From NCBI GenBank assembly GCA_965279085.1, contig OZ257149.1, forward strand, positions 2,232,001 through 2,296,000: DNA of 64,000 nt, written 5' to 3'. Under the pieces are notes generated by a model that was given only the letters and a program-made list of their open reading frames with translations, searched no databases and was not told the DNA's origin. The DNA comes from UBA7672 sp965279085. GTDB lineage: Bacteria; Pseudomonadota; Alphaproteobacteria; Caulobacterales; Hyphomonadaceae. Below, piece by piece: positions 1 to 9,295 of the stretch (within the stretch, counting starts at the first letter, position 1; each line of letters opens with the position of its first letter). A program made the position numbers and the translations under genes.

Positions 1-305
1 CGACCGGCGAGAGCCGTTCCTATAAGGCCAAGGAAGGCACGTTCGGCCGCACATCGCCGTTGACGACGCTGGGCGAGGACGGCTTCGGCGCCCTCACCTT
101 TGGCCTGCGCTATGATTTCCTCGACTTGACCGACGGCGCCATCGATGGCGGCGAGCAGAAAGGCGTGACGCTGCAGGGCACCTGGCAGCCGATCAACTTC
201 CTGAAATTCCAGGTCGACTATTCCCGTCTCGACATCGAACGCCCGACCAGCGCGCTGAGCGGCACGGCCGATGTCATCACGATGCGCTCCCAGATCGAGT
301 GGTGA
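1..305 (+). CDS. C-terminal end of a phosphate-selective porin O/P-like outer-membrane protein (5' end outside window)
   Basis: The gene runs in from upstream; the reading frame is open from base 3 to the TGA at 303-305, giving about 100 residues. The peptide alternates polar and hydrophobic residues as in beta strands (LTFGLRYDFLDLTD, VTLQGTWQPI, LKFQVDYSRLDI) and ends in the aromatic residue W, the usual outer-membrane beta-barrel terminus recognised by the BAM machinery. The strand pattern and the DGA-GG-KG loop resemble the end of OprP/OprO (Porin_O_P) channels, which take up phosphate or polyphosphate. The family call rests on the last quarter only, so another 16-18-stranded barrel is possible. 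A GC-rich hairpin follows 20 bases after the stop. Confidence 0.75.
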   Translation, partial: TGESRSYKAKEGTFGRTSPLTTLGEDGFGALTFGLRYDFLDLTDGAIDGGEQKGVTLQGTWQPINFLKFQVDYSRLDIERPTSALSGTADVITMRSQIEW

Positions 306-324
306 CACTCTCTGCGAGCGTGAG

Positions 325-368
325 AAGGAGGCCGGCCAACCCTGTCCCCCCTGCCGGCCGGCCTCCTT
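325..368 (+). terminator. Hairpin terminator downstream of the porin
   Basis: A perfect 13-bp inverted repeat, AAGGAGGCCGGCC at 325-337 and its complement at 356-368, with an 18-base loop, begins 20 bases after the porin stop. There is no clear T-run after the stem, so it may act as an RNA-end-protecting hairpin or an inefficient terminator rather than a classical intrinsic one. Confidence 0.55.
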
Positions 369-466
369 CCAGACTTCCTCCCGCCTGCAACTGACATCCC
401 GGCGCGCACCGCTTCCCCGGCGCGCCGGGATCGTGCATTTGATGCTCCGGAGTCAGGAGCATCCGC

Positions 467-1777
467 GTGGCTGTCACGATCGATCACCTTTCGGCATATC
501 ACCGCTACACGGTGATCCGCGGTTTCACCGATGCGAACGGCGTGAAAGTGCCGTTCGAGGCTATCGGGGCGATCCGCAACATCGCGCTCAACCCGCAGAT
601 GACCGAGATCTACATCGACTGGGAGCGCATCGCCGCTGACGGGACGCGCACGCCTGAACGCCTCACCTTCCTGATGGCGGCGACGGACGGGCCGCGCAAC
701 AACCATATGAAGGAGTATTTCGAGCAGGGCGAAGTCGATGTGCCGCCACGGCCGCCAAAGCCGAAGCCGGCAGAATCGCCAGAAGAGTCCGGCGGACAGC
801 AGTCGCAACAGACATCCTCGCCTGACGAGCTGACCGTGCGCTGCGGCTGCGGGCCGGCGTTCCACCGCGCCGTCTGGCCGGGCGGGCACCTTTCGGTGAA
901 TGCATGCCTGCGCTGCGGGACGGTGGCGGTGACGAGCCAGATCGGCGACGACGGGCGATATACGGGCGATGCGTGGACGTCCTACGTTCCCGTTCCGACA
1001 GACCAGAAGGTCGTCGACTGGCTGGGGCATTTCCCGCGCGCGTCGGTCAACTACGGCGGAGCGATGTGGCGCTGGCCGATGTCGGCCTCGCTCGTGCGTT
1101 ATCCGACCCTGTTCTATCCCGCCGACACGCGCGTGGCGGACGAGGAAGAACTGGAAGCGCTGGAAGAGGCGCTGTGGGAGGCGCAACAACCCCTGACGCG
1201 AGCGGACCGCCAGCGCGCTGCGCTGGGAGACATTCCGGCGCCGCCGCAGGGAATGCTGCGCGATTTCGGAAACTCGCTGGCTGTCCAGCGTGTGCTGGGG
1301 CTGCGGCCCAAAAGCGATCTTGGGCAATTGCACAGCCACGCCAACCTCCTGTCGGCATCGAGCGAGCTGGCGGCTTCGCTGCTGCTCAGGCGCGATGGCG
1401 CGTATGACATCATGATGGGATGGCTGCGCTCGAAGGACGATGAGGATTTCAGCGCCGGAATTGCGATGCTGCGTGATGCGCGGCCGCTGTTCTCGGGGCC
1501 GGACGATCCTAGGCTGGCGCCAGGTTTGCTCGATGTCCTGAACGATCTTCCGCTGGGCAAGCTGAAAGACGTGCCGGGTCGCGTCGAGAGTTGCATGCGA
1601 TTCGAAGCGCTGCTGGTGGCCATCGCCGATCTCGGCGCCAACAGCGCGGAAATGCAGCAGGGTCTGAAGGTGCTGCAGAAGAAGCTCGCACGAAAGGACG
1701 CAACGGTAACCGAGGCAATCGGTATCGTCCTGAACGAGCTCAATGGCACCGACAACAGGCCGGCGGAGTATCGTTAG
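467..1777 (+). CDS. Protein of unknown function with Cys-rich putative zinc knuckle
   Basis: The gene encodes 436 residues starting at GTG 467 with CAGGAG seven bases upstream. I do not recognise a family. The N-terminal 95 residues look beta-rich (TVIRGFTDANGVKVPFEAIG). A proline/lysine/serine linker (about 97-120) follows, then a Cys cluster, CGCG near residue 126 and CLRCG near 147, that could bind one zinc. The C-terminal half is helical and acidic (EEELEALEEALWEAQ) and has no signal peptide or membrane helix, so it is probably cytosolic. It is read alone, between the porin terminator and an amidase 50 bases downstream, and neither neighbour suggests a role. Confidence 0.7.
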   Translation: MAVTIDHLSAYHRYTVIRGFTDANGVKVPFEAIGAIRNIALNPQMTEIYIDWERIAADGTRTPERLTFLMAATDGPRNNHMKEYFEQGEVDVPPRPPKPKPAESPEESGGQQSQQTSSPDELTVRCGCGPAFHRAVWPGGHLSVNACLRCGTVAVTSQIGDDGRYTGDAWTSYVPVPTDQKVVDWLGHFPRASVNYGGAMWRWPMSASLVRYPTLFYPADTRVADEEELEALEEALWEAQQPLTRADRQRAALGDIPAPPQGMLRDFGNSLAVQRVLGLRPKSDLGQLHSHANLLSASSELAASLLLRRDGAYDIMMGWLRSKDDEDFSAGIAMLRDARPLFSGPDDPRLAPGLLDVLNDLPLGKLKDVPGRVESCMRFEALLVAIADLGANSAEMQQGLKVLQKKLARKDATVTEAIGIVLNELNGTDNRPAEYR

Positions 1778-1837
1778 CCCTGCTCACTTTACGGAAGGTG
1801 GCTGACGCGGGACCGGATCGGCGCTAGTGTGCAGGGC

Positions 1838-3217
1838 ATGGGACTGGATGACAGCCTGCTCCGCATGACGGCAGCCCAGATCGCGACGGGGCTGCGAAAG
1901 AAGGCGTTCAGCGCGCAGGAAGTGTGCGCGGCGTCGATTGCCAGGATCGAATCGCTCGACAGACAAGTGAACGCGGTGATCGTGCGCGATTTCGAACGCG
2001 CGCGAGCCGAAGCGCGGATGGCCGACGAGGCGCTCTCTCGTGGCGAGGCCAAGGCGCTGACCGGCGTGCCGGTGACGGTCAAGGAAAGCTACGACCTGCG
2101 CGGGCATCCGACGACGTGGGGCTTCATGGCGCACACAGAGCATCGCGCGCGCGAGGATGCGCTGGCGGTGCAACGGTTGAAGGCGGCGGGCGCGGTGGTG
2201 CTGGGCAAGACCAACGTGCCGCCGGCGCTGGGCGACTGGCAGTCGGCCAACCCGATCTATGGGCGCACCAACAACCCTTACGACGTCGGGCGTTCGCCGG
2301 GCGGCTCGTCTGGCGGGAGCGCGGCGGCGATCGCGATGGGATACTCAGCGCTGGAGATGGGATCGGACATTGGCGGTTCGATCCGCGTGCCGGCGATGTT
2401 CTGCGGCGTCTATGGTCACAAGCCGAGCCATGGGCTGGTGCCGATGGGCGGTCATACGGCGGGAGGATATCTCGTCGCGCCGCAGCTTCTCAGCGTGTGC
2501 GGACCGCTGGCCCGCTCGGCGGAAGACCTGGCGACGGCGCTGGATATCGTGGCGGGACCAGATGCGGAGCTGCCCGCCAACAAGGTGATACTGCCCCTGC
2601 CCCGGCATGGACGGCCCGGAAGCTTCCGGGTGTTCATTCTCGATCATCACCCGGCGGCGCGGGCGGACAGCAATGTGCTCGGCGCGCTGGAGAAGCTGGC
2701 CGACAAGCTGGTGAAGGAAGGTGCGAGCGTTGCGCGGCAGTCGAGCCTGCTGCCGGATCTCATGCTGCAGTGGAAGACCTATCAGGCGATCCTGCACACC
2801 ATCATCACACGGGGCGATACAGCGAACACGCGGCCGCCCATTTCGGCGCACGACTGGCTTGGGCATCTCGACACGCAGCTGAGAATTCGGAGGCAGTGGG
2901 CCGAATTCTTCCGGCATTTCGACATCGTGCTTTGCCCCGTGTTCGGAACGCCTGCCTTCCCGCATTCCGACGAACCCGATTGGCGCAAACGTCCACTCGA
3001 CATGGATGGCATGCCCGGGAATTTCGGATCGCAGCTTGGTTGGGCAGGGATTGCGACAGTCGCCAACCTGCCTTCGACCGCGATCCCGCTGGGGCTCACG
3101 GCAAAGGGACTGCCGGTTGGCGTGCAGGCGATCGGCCCGTTCCTCGAGGACAAGACGACCATCGCCTTCGCGGGGATGGTCGGCCACGAGATTGAGCCGC
3201 CGGCTATCGCCCAGTGA
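1838..3217 (+). CDS. Amidase-signature family amidohydrolase (GatA-like)
   Basis: The amidase-signature hydrolase cleaves amide bonds with a Ser-cisSer-Lys triad. All three elements are visible: Lys82 in VPVTVKESYD, the Gly/Ser-rich GGSSGGSAAA (cis-Ser about 157-158) and the nucleophile Ser181 in GGSIRVPA, numbered from ATG 1838. The length of 459 residues is normal for the family. No gatB or gatC lies nearby, so a stand-alone amidase is more likely than the tRNA amidotransferase subunit; the substrate cannot be read from sequence. The start is uncertain: an in-frame GTG at 1829 would add three residues, and neither has a strong ribosome-binding site. It converges on the transporter that follows, with 12 bases between stops. 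Confidence 0.85.
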   Translation: MGLDDSLLRMTAAQIATGLRKKAFSAQEVCAASIARIESLDRQVNAVIVRDFERARAEARMADEALSRGEAKALTGVPVTVKESYDLRGHPTTWGFMAHTEHRAREDALAVQRLKAAGAVVLGKTNVPPALGDWQSANPIYGRTNNPYDVGRSPGGSSGGSAAAIAMGYSALEMGSDIGGSIRVPAMFCGVYGHKPSHGLVPMGGHTAGGYLVAPQLLSVCGPLARSAEDLATALDIVAGPDAELPANKVILPLPRHGRPGSFRVFILDHHPAARADSNVLGALEKLADKLVKEGASVARQSSLLPDLMLQWKTYQAILHTIITRGDTANTRPPISAHDWLGHLDTQLRIRRQWAEFFRHFDIVLCPVFGTPAFPHSDEPDWRKRPLDMDGMPGNFGSQLGWAGIATVANLPSTAIPLGLTAKGLPVGVQAIGPFLEDKTTIAFAGMVGHEIEPPAIAQ

Positions 3218-3229
3218 TCTGTCGAGCGA

Positions 3230-4186
3230 TCACCACGTCCGCGCGCCAGCCGTGCGCGTGATGCGCGGCTTTGCGAGCAGCCAGACGCCGATGATCGTCA
3301 GCACCATCGAGATGACGTGCGGCCAACCGAAGGGCTCGTGCAGAATCATCACGGCGGCCCATGCCGCCGCGATCGGGCCCACGCCGCCGACGGCGCTCAT
3401 CGGGCCGGGGCCTATGCGGCCGATGGCTTCGGCGATCATGAAGCTGGGAATCACGGTGCAGATCATGGCGAGCACGAAGGCGAGCCAATAGCCGTTCGTG
3501 GTCACGGGCGGCGGAGAGTGGAACGCCATCTCGATGCCGCTCTGCGTGAGGAAGACAATGGACGCCGCCGACATTGCGAAGGCGGTGAACAGCGTCGAGC
3601 CCATGCGCTTGATGATCGGTTTCGAGGCGGTGACGTAGACCGCATAGATCAGCGCGCCGGCGAAGATCAGGCCGCCGCCGAGCCAGGCGTTGGGGCCCTG
3701 ATGGCCGATCTCGGCACCGAACAGGATGGCGACGCCGGCATAGGCGAGGACGAGCGCGAGGATGTGGCGGCCGGTGAGCTTGTCCTTCAGGAAGAACCAA
3801 GACATCGCGGCGACCATGGTCGGGTAGATGTAGAGGATCAGGCGTTCGAGTTGGGCCGAGACGTATTTCAGGCCTTCGAAATTGAGCCATGACGAGATGT
3901 AATAGCTCATGATGCCGAGACCGGCTGCGGCGGCGTAGATCTTCGGCGAGATGCGTCCGCCCTGCTTGCGCAGGCGCAGGAACGCGAAGATGCCGATAGC
4001 TAGATAGACCGGCAGCGAGAAGGCCATGCGCAGTGTGAGAAGCTGCGAGACGCCGATGCCTTCAGCGTAGGCAAGCTTGATAACCACGCCCTTTAGCGAG
4101 AAGAGTGCTGCGCCGCCGGCGGCGAGGCCGACGCCGATCGCACGGTTGCGGGCTTCATGCTGGGCAGGCAGGACTTCGGTGGTCAT
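3230..4186 (-). CDS. DMT-superfamily (EamA) transporter
   Basis: The gene encodes 318 residues with about ten hydrophobic helices in two similar halves, the architecture of EamA/DMT permeases. Helices such as GVGLAAGGAALFSLKGVV near the N terminus and MVLTIIGVWLLAKP at the C terminus mark the two repeats. These are inner-membrane exporters or exchangers of small metabolites; the substrate is not predictable. A GTG at 4189 is also in frame, but ATG 4186 has GGAG seven bases upstream. The gene is transcribed alone toward the amidase. Confidence 0.85.
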   Translation of the reverse strand: MTTEVLPAQHEARNRAIGVGLAAGGAALFSLKGVVIKLAYAEGIGVSQLLTLRMAFSLPVYLAIGIFAFLRLRKQGGRISPKIYAAAAGLGIMSYYISSWLNFEGLKYVSAQLERLILYIYPTMVAAMSWFFLKDKLTGRHILALVLAYAGVAILFGAEIGHQGPNAWLGGGLIFAGALIYAVYVTASKPIIKRMGSTLFTAFAMSAASIVFLTQSGIEMAFHSPPPVTTNGYWLAFVLAMICTVIPSFMIAEAIGRIGPGPMSAVGGVGPIAAAWAAVMILHEPFGWPHVISMVLTIIGVWLLAKPRITRTAGARTW

Positions 4187-4428
4187 CACGTCTCTCCGCT
4201 CGCCCCTGTCGTCTTCGTGCGGAGATACGCGGGTGGGGACGAGGCCTCCGGCGCTTCCGCCGCCGGCCTTGTCGCTTCAGTCGCGACGCGCCGGCGCAAG
4301 CCATTTGATGGCTCGCTTAAGTCGAAGGAGGTTGGCGCGGTTGGTCATCGTGGCGCGTGTAGGCCCGTTTCTCACGACGTGCAACGCCGCGGCCGCGGAG
4401 TTGAATGAGATTTCGCGATGTTGCCGAA

Positions 4429-5337
4429 CTACTTGGCGACGTGCGCCGCGGCCCACTGGCCGAGACGCTGGATCGCCTGACGGGCCTGACCGAGCATCGG
4501 ATAGCGGGCCTGGAAAACGTGGAACATCTCCGGCCAGATTTCGAGCGATACGGGTACGCCGGCGGCGCCAAGGCGTTCGGCGAGCGTGGTCGAATCCGAC
4601 ATCAGGATTTCGGCTTCGCCGGTCTGGATGAAGGTCGGTGGCAGACCGCGCAGGTCGGATTTCAGGATCGGCAGCCTGCCCTCGCCCAGATAGTCCATCG
4701 CGCGGGCAGTGAGGCCGTTGGTCGTAAGGAAGGGATCGCGCTGCGATTTCGCGGTGTGGCTCCAGCCGCGATTGGTGAGGTCGACCCACGGCGACAGCAG
4801 TATCATGCCAGCGGGCATGGGTGCATTGGCTTCCTTGAGCTTCAGCGCGGTCGCGACGGCAAGGCCGCCGCCGGCGCTGTCGCCCGCGAGAATGATGCGG
4901 TTGGGCTGGACGCCTTCGCCGAGCACCGCCTGATAGGCGCGCACGCAGTCTTCGAGGGCTGCAGGATGGCGGTGCTCGGGAGCGAGGCGGTAGTCGGGAA
5001 TGACGGCCGCGAGTTTGGCGCTGGCCGCGACCTGAGAGGCGAGGCCTTTGTGGCTTCGTGACGAACCCATGGCGAAGCCGCCGCCATGCATCCAGAGAAT
5101 CACGTGATCGCCGCTGCAACCCTTGGGCAGCAGGCCGAGACAGGAGACGCCGCCGAGATCGATCTCGGACATGGTCGACATTTCCGGCATCGGATCGTTT
5201 TCGGCATAGGCGTCGTACGCTTTGCGCATGGCCGGAAAATCGGAGGGGTCAACGCCAGCTAGCCGGCGCGCAAGCGACTCGCGCGCGCGGGCGACTTCGC
5301 CCGTCAGGCTGGTTGTATGAGCGGCAACGGTGCTCAA
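4429..5337 (-). CDS. Alpha/beta hydrolase of the hormone-sensitive-lipase (family IV) type
   Basis: The protein of 302 residues carries the HSL oxyanion motif HGGGF (His84) and the nucleophile elbow GDSAGG (Ser154). The rest of the triad is probably Asp248 in EILMSDS and His273 in EMFHVF. This family hydrolyses short- to medium-chain acyl esters in the cytosol. The start is TTG 5337, supported by GGAGGG five bases upstream; no ATG is nearby. No signal peptide is present. Its neighbours (DMT transporter, lpd) give no hint of the natural substrate. Confidence 0.88.
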   Translation of the reverse strand: MSTVAAHTTSLTGEVARARESLARRLAGVDPSDFPAMRKAYDAYAENDPMPEMSTMSEIDLGGVSCLGLLPKGCSGDHVILWMHGGGFAMGSSRSHKGLASQVAASAKLAAVIPDYRLAPEHRHPAALEDCVRAYQAVLGEGVQPNRIILAGDSAGGGLAVATALKLKEANAPMPAGMILLSPWVDLTNRGWSHTAKSQRDPFLTTNGLTARAMDYLGEGRLPILKSDLRGLPPTFIQTGEAEILMSDSTTLAERLGAAGVPVSLEIWPEMFHVFQARYPMLGQARQAIQRLGQWAAAHVAK

Positions 5338-5450
5338 CGCGTCCCTCCACGCTGCTCAGCCCCGGACGGAACCAAGCACAAGCGCCCCGCAAAGACCATG
5401 CCGTTCTGGCGGTGTTAACTGCTTTCCACGAAGGGCGAGAAGCCCCGTGG

Positions 5451-6839
5451 CTACATCTGCATCGTCCAGCCTTCGACGGCCATGGAAGCCTGGCGGACGG
5501 CTTCCGTAAGCGTCGGGTGGGCGTGGCAAGTTCGGGCGATATCCTCGGACGATGCGCCGAATTCCATGGCGACGCAGACTTCGGCGACCATTTCCCCAAC
5601 GCCCACGCCCATCAGGTGGGCGCCCAGAACCTGATCGGTCACAGCGTCGGCGAGGATCTTAACGAAGCCGTCCGTCTCGTGGTTCGTCTTGGCGCGCGAG
5701 TTGGCCGAGAACGGGAATTTGCCGACCTTGTAGGCGACGCCTTCGGCCTTGAGCTCTTCCTCGGTTTTCCCGACCCAAGCGATCTCCGGCTTGGTGTAGA
5801 CCACGCCCGGAATAATTCCGTAGTTCACATGACCCGCCTTGCCCGCGATCAGCTCGGCGCAGGCGACGGCTTCGTCCTCCGCCTTGTGGGCGAGCATCGG
5901 GCCGGAAGTGACGTCGCCGATCACCCAGACGTTTTCCGCCGAGGTGCGGTAGTGGTCGTTGGCGATGACGCCGCGCTTGTCGGGAACCACGCCGACGGTC
6001 TCGAGGCCGAGGCCCTGCGTGTACGGACGGCGGCCAATGGCGACGAGGACGATGTCCGCGTCGATGGTTTCGGTGTCGCCGCCGGCGGCGGGCTGGGCCG
6101 AGAGCTTGAGCTTCGATTTCAGCTTCTCGACGCCGGTAACCTTCATGCCGAGCTTGAACTCGATGCCCTGCTTCGCGAAAACGCGCTGGGCCTGCTTGGC
6201 GATCTCGCCATCGGCGCCCGGCAGAATACGATCGAGGTATTCGACGACGGTGACCTCAGCCCCAAGACGCCGCCAGACAGAACCGAGTTCGAGGCCGATG
6301 ATGCCGGCGCCGATGACGACCATCTTCTTCGGCACGGCCTTCAGCGACAGCGCGCCGGTGGAGGACACGATGCGCTCCTCGTCGACCTCGACGCCCGGCA
6401 GGGGCGTGACTTCGGAGCCGGTGGCGATGACGATGTGCTTGGTCTCGAGAACCTTGTCGCCGACAACGACGCGGCCCGGGCCGTCGATGCGGCCTTCGCC
6501 GGAAATGACGGTGACCTTGTTCTTCTTCATGATGAAGGCGACGCCAGCGGTGAGGCCGTTCACGGCGTCGGCTTTCTGCTTGAGCATGTTCTCGAGATTG
6601 AGCTTGAGGCCCGTGATCTCGATGCCGAGGCCGGCGAAATCCTTGCCCGCCGTCTCGTAGAGTTCGGAGGCGTGCAGCAGCGCCTTGGACGGGATGCAGC
6701 CGACATTGAGGCAGGTGCCGCCGAGCTTGTCGCGCTTTTCGATCAGCGCGACCTTGAGGCCCAGCTGGCCGCAGCGCGTGGCGCAATTGTAGCCGCCGGG
6801 GCCGGCGCCGATGATGACGACGTCGTAGCTCTCGCTCAT
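5451..6839 (-). CDS. lpdA: Dihydrolipoyl dehydrogenase (E3)
   Basis: E3 of the 2-oxoglutarate (and possibly other 2-oxo acid) dehydrogenase complexes reoxidises dihydrolipoamide and passes electrons to NAD+ through FAD. Diagnostic features are the FAD motif GAGPGG (11-16), the redox disulfide GGTCLNVGCIPSK (Cys43/Cys48), a second dinucleotide motif GAGIIGLELG, and the C-terminal HAHPTLTEA with the catalytic His441-Glu446 pair. The length of 462 residues is standard. It is the last gene of the minus-strand suc block but has its own good promoter (6873-6900), so it can be made independently of sucAB, as expected for a subunit shared between complexes. Confidence 0.97.
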   Translation of the reverse strand: MSESYDVVIIGAGPGGYNCATRCGQLGLKVALIEKRDKLGGTCLNVGCIPSKALLHASELYETAGKDFAGLGIEITGLKLNLENMLKQKADAVNGLTAGVAFIMKKNKVTVISGEGRIDGPGRVVVGDKVLETKHIVIATGSEVTPLPGVEVDEERIVSSTGALSLKAVPKKMVVIGAGIIGLELGSVWRRLGAEVTVVEYLDRILPGADGEIAKQAQRVFAKQGIEFKLGMKVTGVEKLKSKLKLSAQPAAGGDTETIDADIVLVAIGRRPYTQGLGLETVGVVPDKRGVIANDHYRTSAENVWVIGDVTSGPMLAHKAEDEAVACAELIAGKAGHVNYGIIPGVVYTKPEIAWVGKTEEELKAEGVAYKVGKFPFSANSRAKTNHETDGFVKILADAVTDQVLGAHLMGVGVGEMVAEVCVAMEFGASSEDIARTCHAHPTLTEAVRQASMAVEGWTMQM

Positions 6840-6872
6840 GGGTCAGTCTCACGTTCGTTCGATTTGGCGCGA

Positions 6873-6900
6873 GCTATACGCGCCCGGGCCATGGGGTCAA
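6873..6900 (-). promoter_or_regulatory. Sigma-70-type promoter for lpdA
   Basis: On the minus strand, TTGACC (6900-6895) and TATAGC (6878-6873) are separated by 16 bases, close to the housekeeping -35/-10 consensus. The -10 box lies 33 bases before the lpdA ATG, leaving a short leader. Prediction is from sequence only. Confidence 0.55.
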
Positions 6901-6958
6901 CAAACGGAATATGGGGACGGTTTTCACGCGCTTTTGCGCATAAAACTGAGGCGTCCGT

Positions 6959-7324
6959 TCAGTTCCGGGCCGTGATGGCGGTGATGCCCGCGAGGACGAG
7001 CATCGTGATGCCCACGGCGAGCTCGTTCTCCCAGATCCGGGTGATGTCGAAGTGCTGTTTCAGCGTCATTGCGAAGCCAGCGGCAGCAACTCCTCCGATC
7101 ATGGCGATGGCTGCTCCGCCCGGACCGCCAAGGAACACGATCAGGCCGCCGAACAGGCCGAGCGCGCCGCCGATCGCAGGGATCAGGAATTTGGGCTGGC
7201 CGAGCTGATGCGCCAGACGCTCCGACAGGATGTAGTCGATGCCGCCAAGGTACTGGTCGGCCACCTGGTAGAGCAGCCAGCCGGACGATGCGATGAGCAG
7301 CAGGGCGACGATCCGCCTGAGCAT
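6959..7324 (-). CDS. Small multi-pass membrane protein of unknown function
   Basis: The gene encodes 121 residues with four likely helices: an N-terminal one (VALLLIASSGWLLYQVA), two Gly/Ala-rich ones in the middle (AIGGALGLFGGLIVFLGG, AAIAMIGGVAAAGFAM) and a C-terminal one (AVGITMLVLAGITAI). No enzymatic motif is seen. It lies between sucB and lpdA in the same orientation with a second small membrane protein, and may be co-transcribed with the 2-oxoglutarate dehydrogenase genes without being part of the complex. Confidence 0.65.
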   Translation of the reverse strand: MLRRIVALLLIASSGWLLYQVADQYLGGIDYILSERLAHQLGQPKFLIPAIGGALGLFGGLIVFLGGPGGAAIAMIGGVAAAGFAMTLKQHFDITRIWENELAVGITMLVLAGITAITARN

Positions 7325-7411
7325 GTCCCTATCCCTCCTGAAGCAGTCCCGCAGCGAATCGTACGCGCGTCAGGACGGGAGGCAATGGTTTCTGGCGGGG
7401 TAACCGGTAAC

Positions 7412-7957
7412 TCAGGCCAGGACGCCACGGAAGGCCGCGATCCAGACGAGCAGCGCGACGGCGAGAGAGACCCAGCCGGCGTTGACCGTTGATTTGCTCG
7501 GCCGCGCGTGATCGGCGGCGTCGGCGCTGGGCGCGCGGCGGGCCGTGTGCTCGCGCCACATGAAATAGACGCCCTGCCCCAGCACCAGCAGCGCCACCAG
7601 CCAGGCCGCGAAGGGGTGGAGCATCATCATGGCGAGCGCGCAGGCCGAGAGGACGACAGCCTGCCCGGCGATCCATCCCCGGCGGGCAGCGTCATCGCGA
7701 TCCATCCAGCGATCGACTGCCTTTTCAGCTTCCGATCTCTCGCGGGGTTCGGGCGGCGCATCGATGTCGGCGTAGTCGCCTTGCGCGGCATCCGCCTCGA
7801 ACTCGCGCGCCATCTTCTCGAGCTTCGCGGTCATGCCATCGAGCGCCATCTCCATGCGGATCTGACGGAACAGCATGAAGGCGCCGAGCAGCCAGAACAG
7901 GCCGGCGAGACGGATGATCCATCCGAGGAGGCCGTCGGAAAAGGCCTCCGGCGTCAT
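7412..7957 (-). CDS. Small membrane protein with central acidic/coiled segment
   Basis: The gene encodes 181 residues. One hydrophobic helix near the N terminus (LLGWIIRLAGLFWLLGAFML) is followed by a charged, probably coiled-coil region (about 35-95) and two or three more helices before a basic tail. Only six bases separate its ATG from the sucB stop codon, so it is almost certainly translated from the sucAB transcript. The function is unknown; the position is consistent with a membrane-linked accessory of central metabolism, but that is inference. Confidence 0.65.
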   Translation of the reverse strand: MTPEAFSDGLLGWIIRLAGLFWLLGAFMLFRQIRMEMALDGMTAKLEKMAREFEADAAQGDYADIDAPPEPRERSEAEKAVDRWMDRDDAARRGWIAGQAVVLSACALAMMMLHPFAAWLVALLVLGQGVYFMWREHTARRAPSADAADHARPSKSTVNAGWVSLAVALLVWIAAFRGVLA

Positions 7958-7963
7958 GCGCGA

Positions 7964-9190
<1,227 letters not shown>

Positions 9191-9295
9191 GACGTCTCCA
9201 GACCGGGCAGTTGCGCCGGTGAGCTCCGGCGCGGTGGGGTTTAGCCCCAGTTGGGGCGAATGTGGAGGGGCCGCAAGCCCCGATGAAAATCTACG

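Noticed and set aside
218..1339. Minus-strand frame of 373 codons opposite the unknown gene at 467-1777
   Set aside because: Arg/Ala/Pro-rich, no motif, no ribosome-binding site; a mirror frame of the plus-strand gene.
5058..7208. Long plus-strand open frame of 716 codons opposite lpdA
   Set aside because: It is antisense to the well-supported lpdA gene; high GC creates long opposite-strand frames. No family motif was seen.
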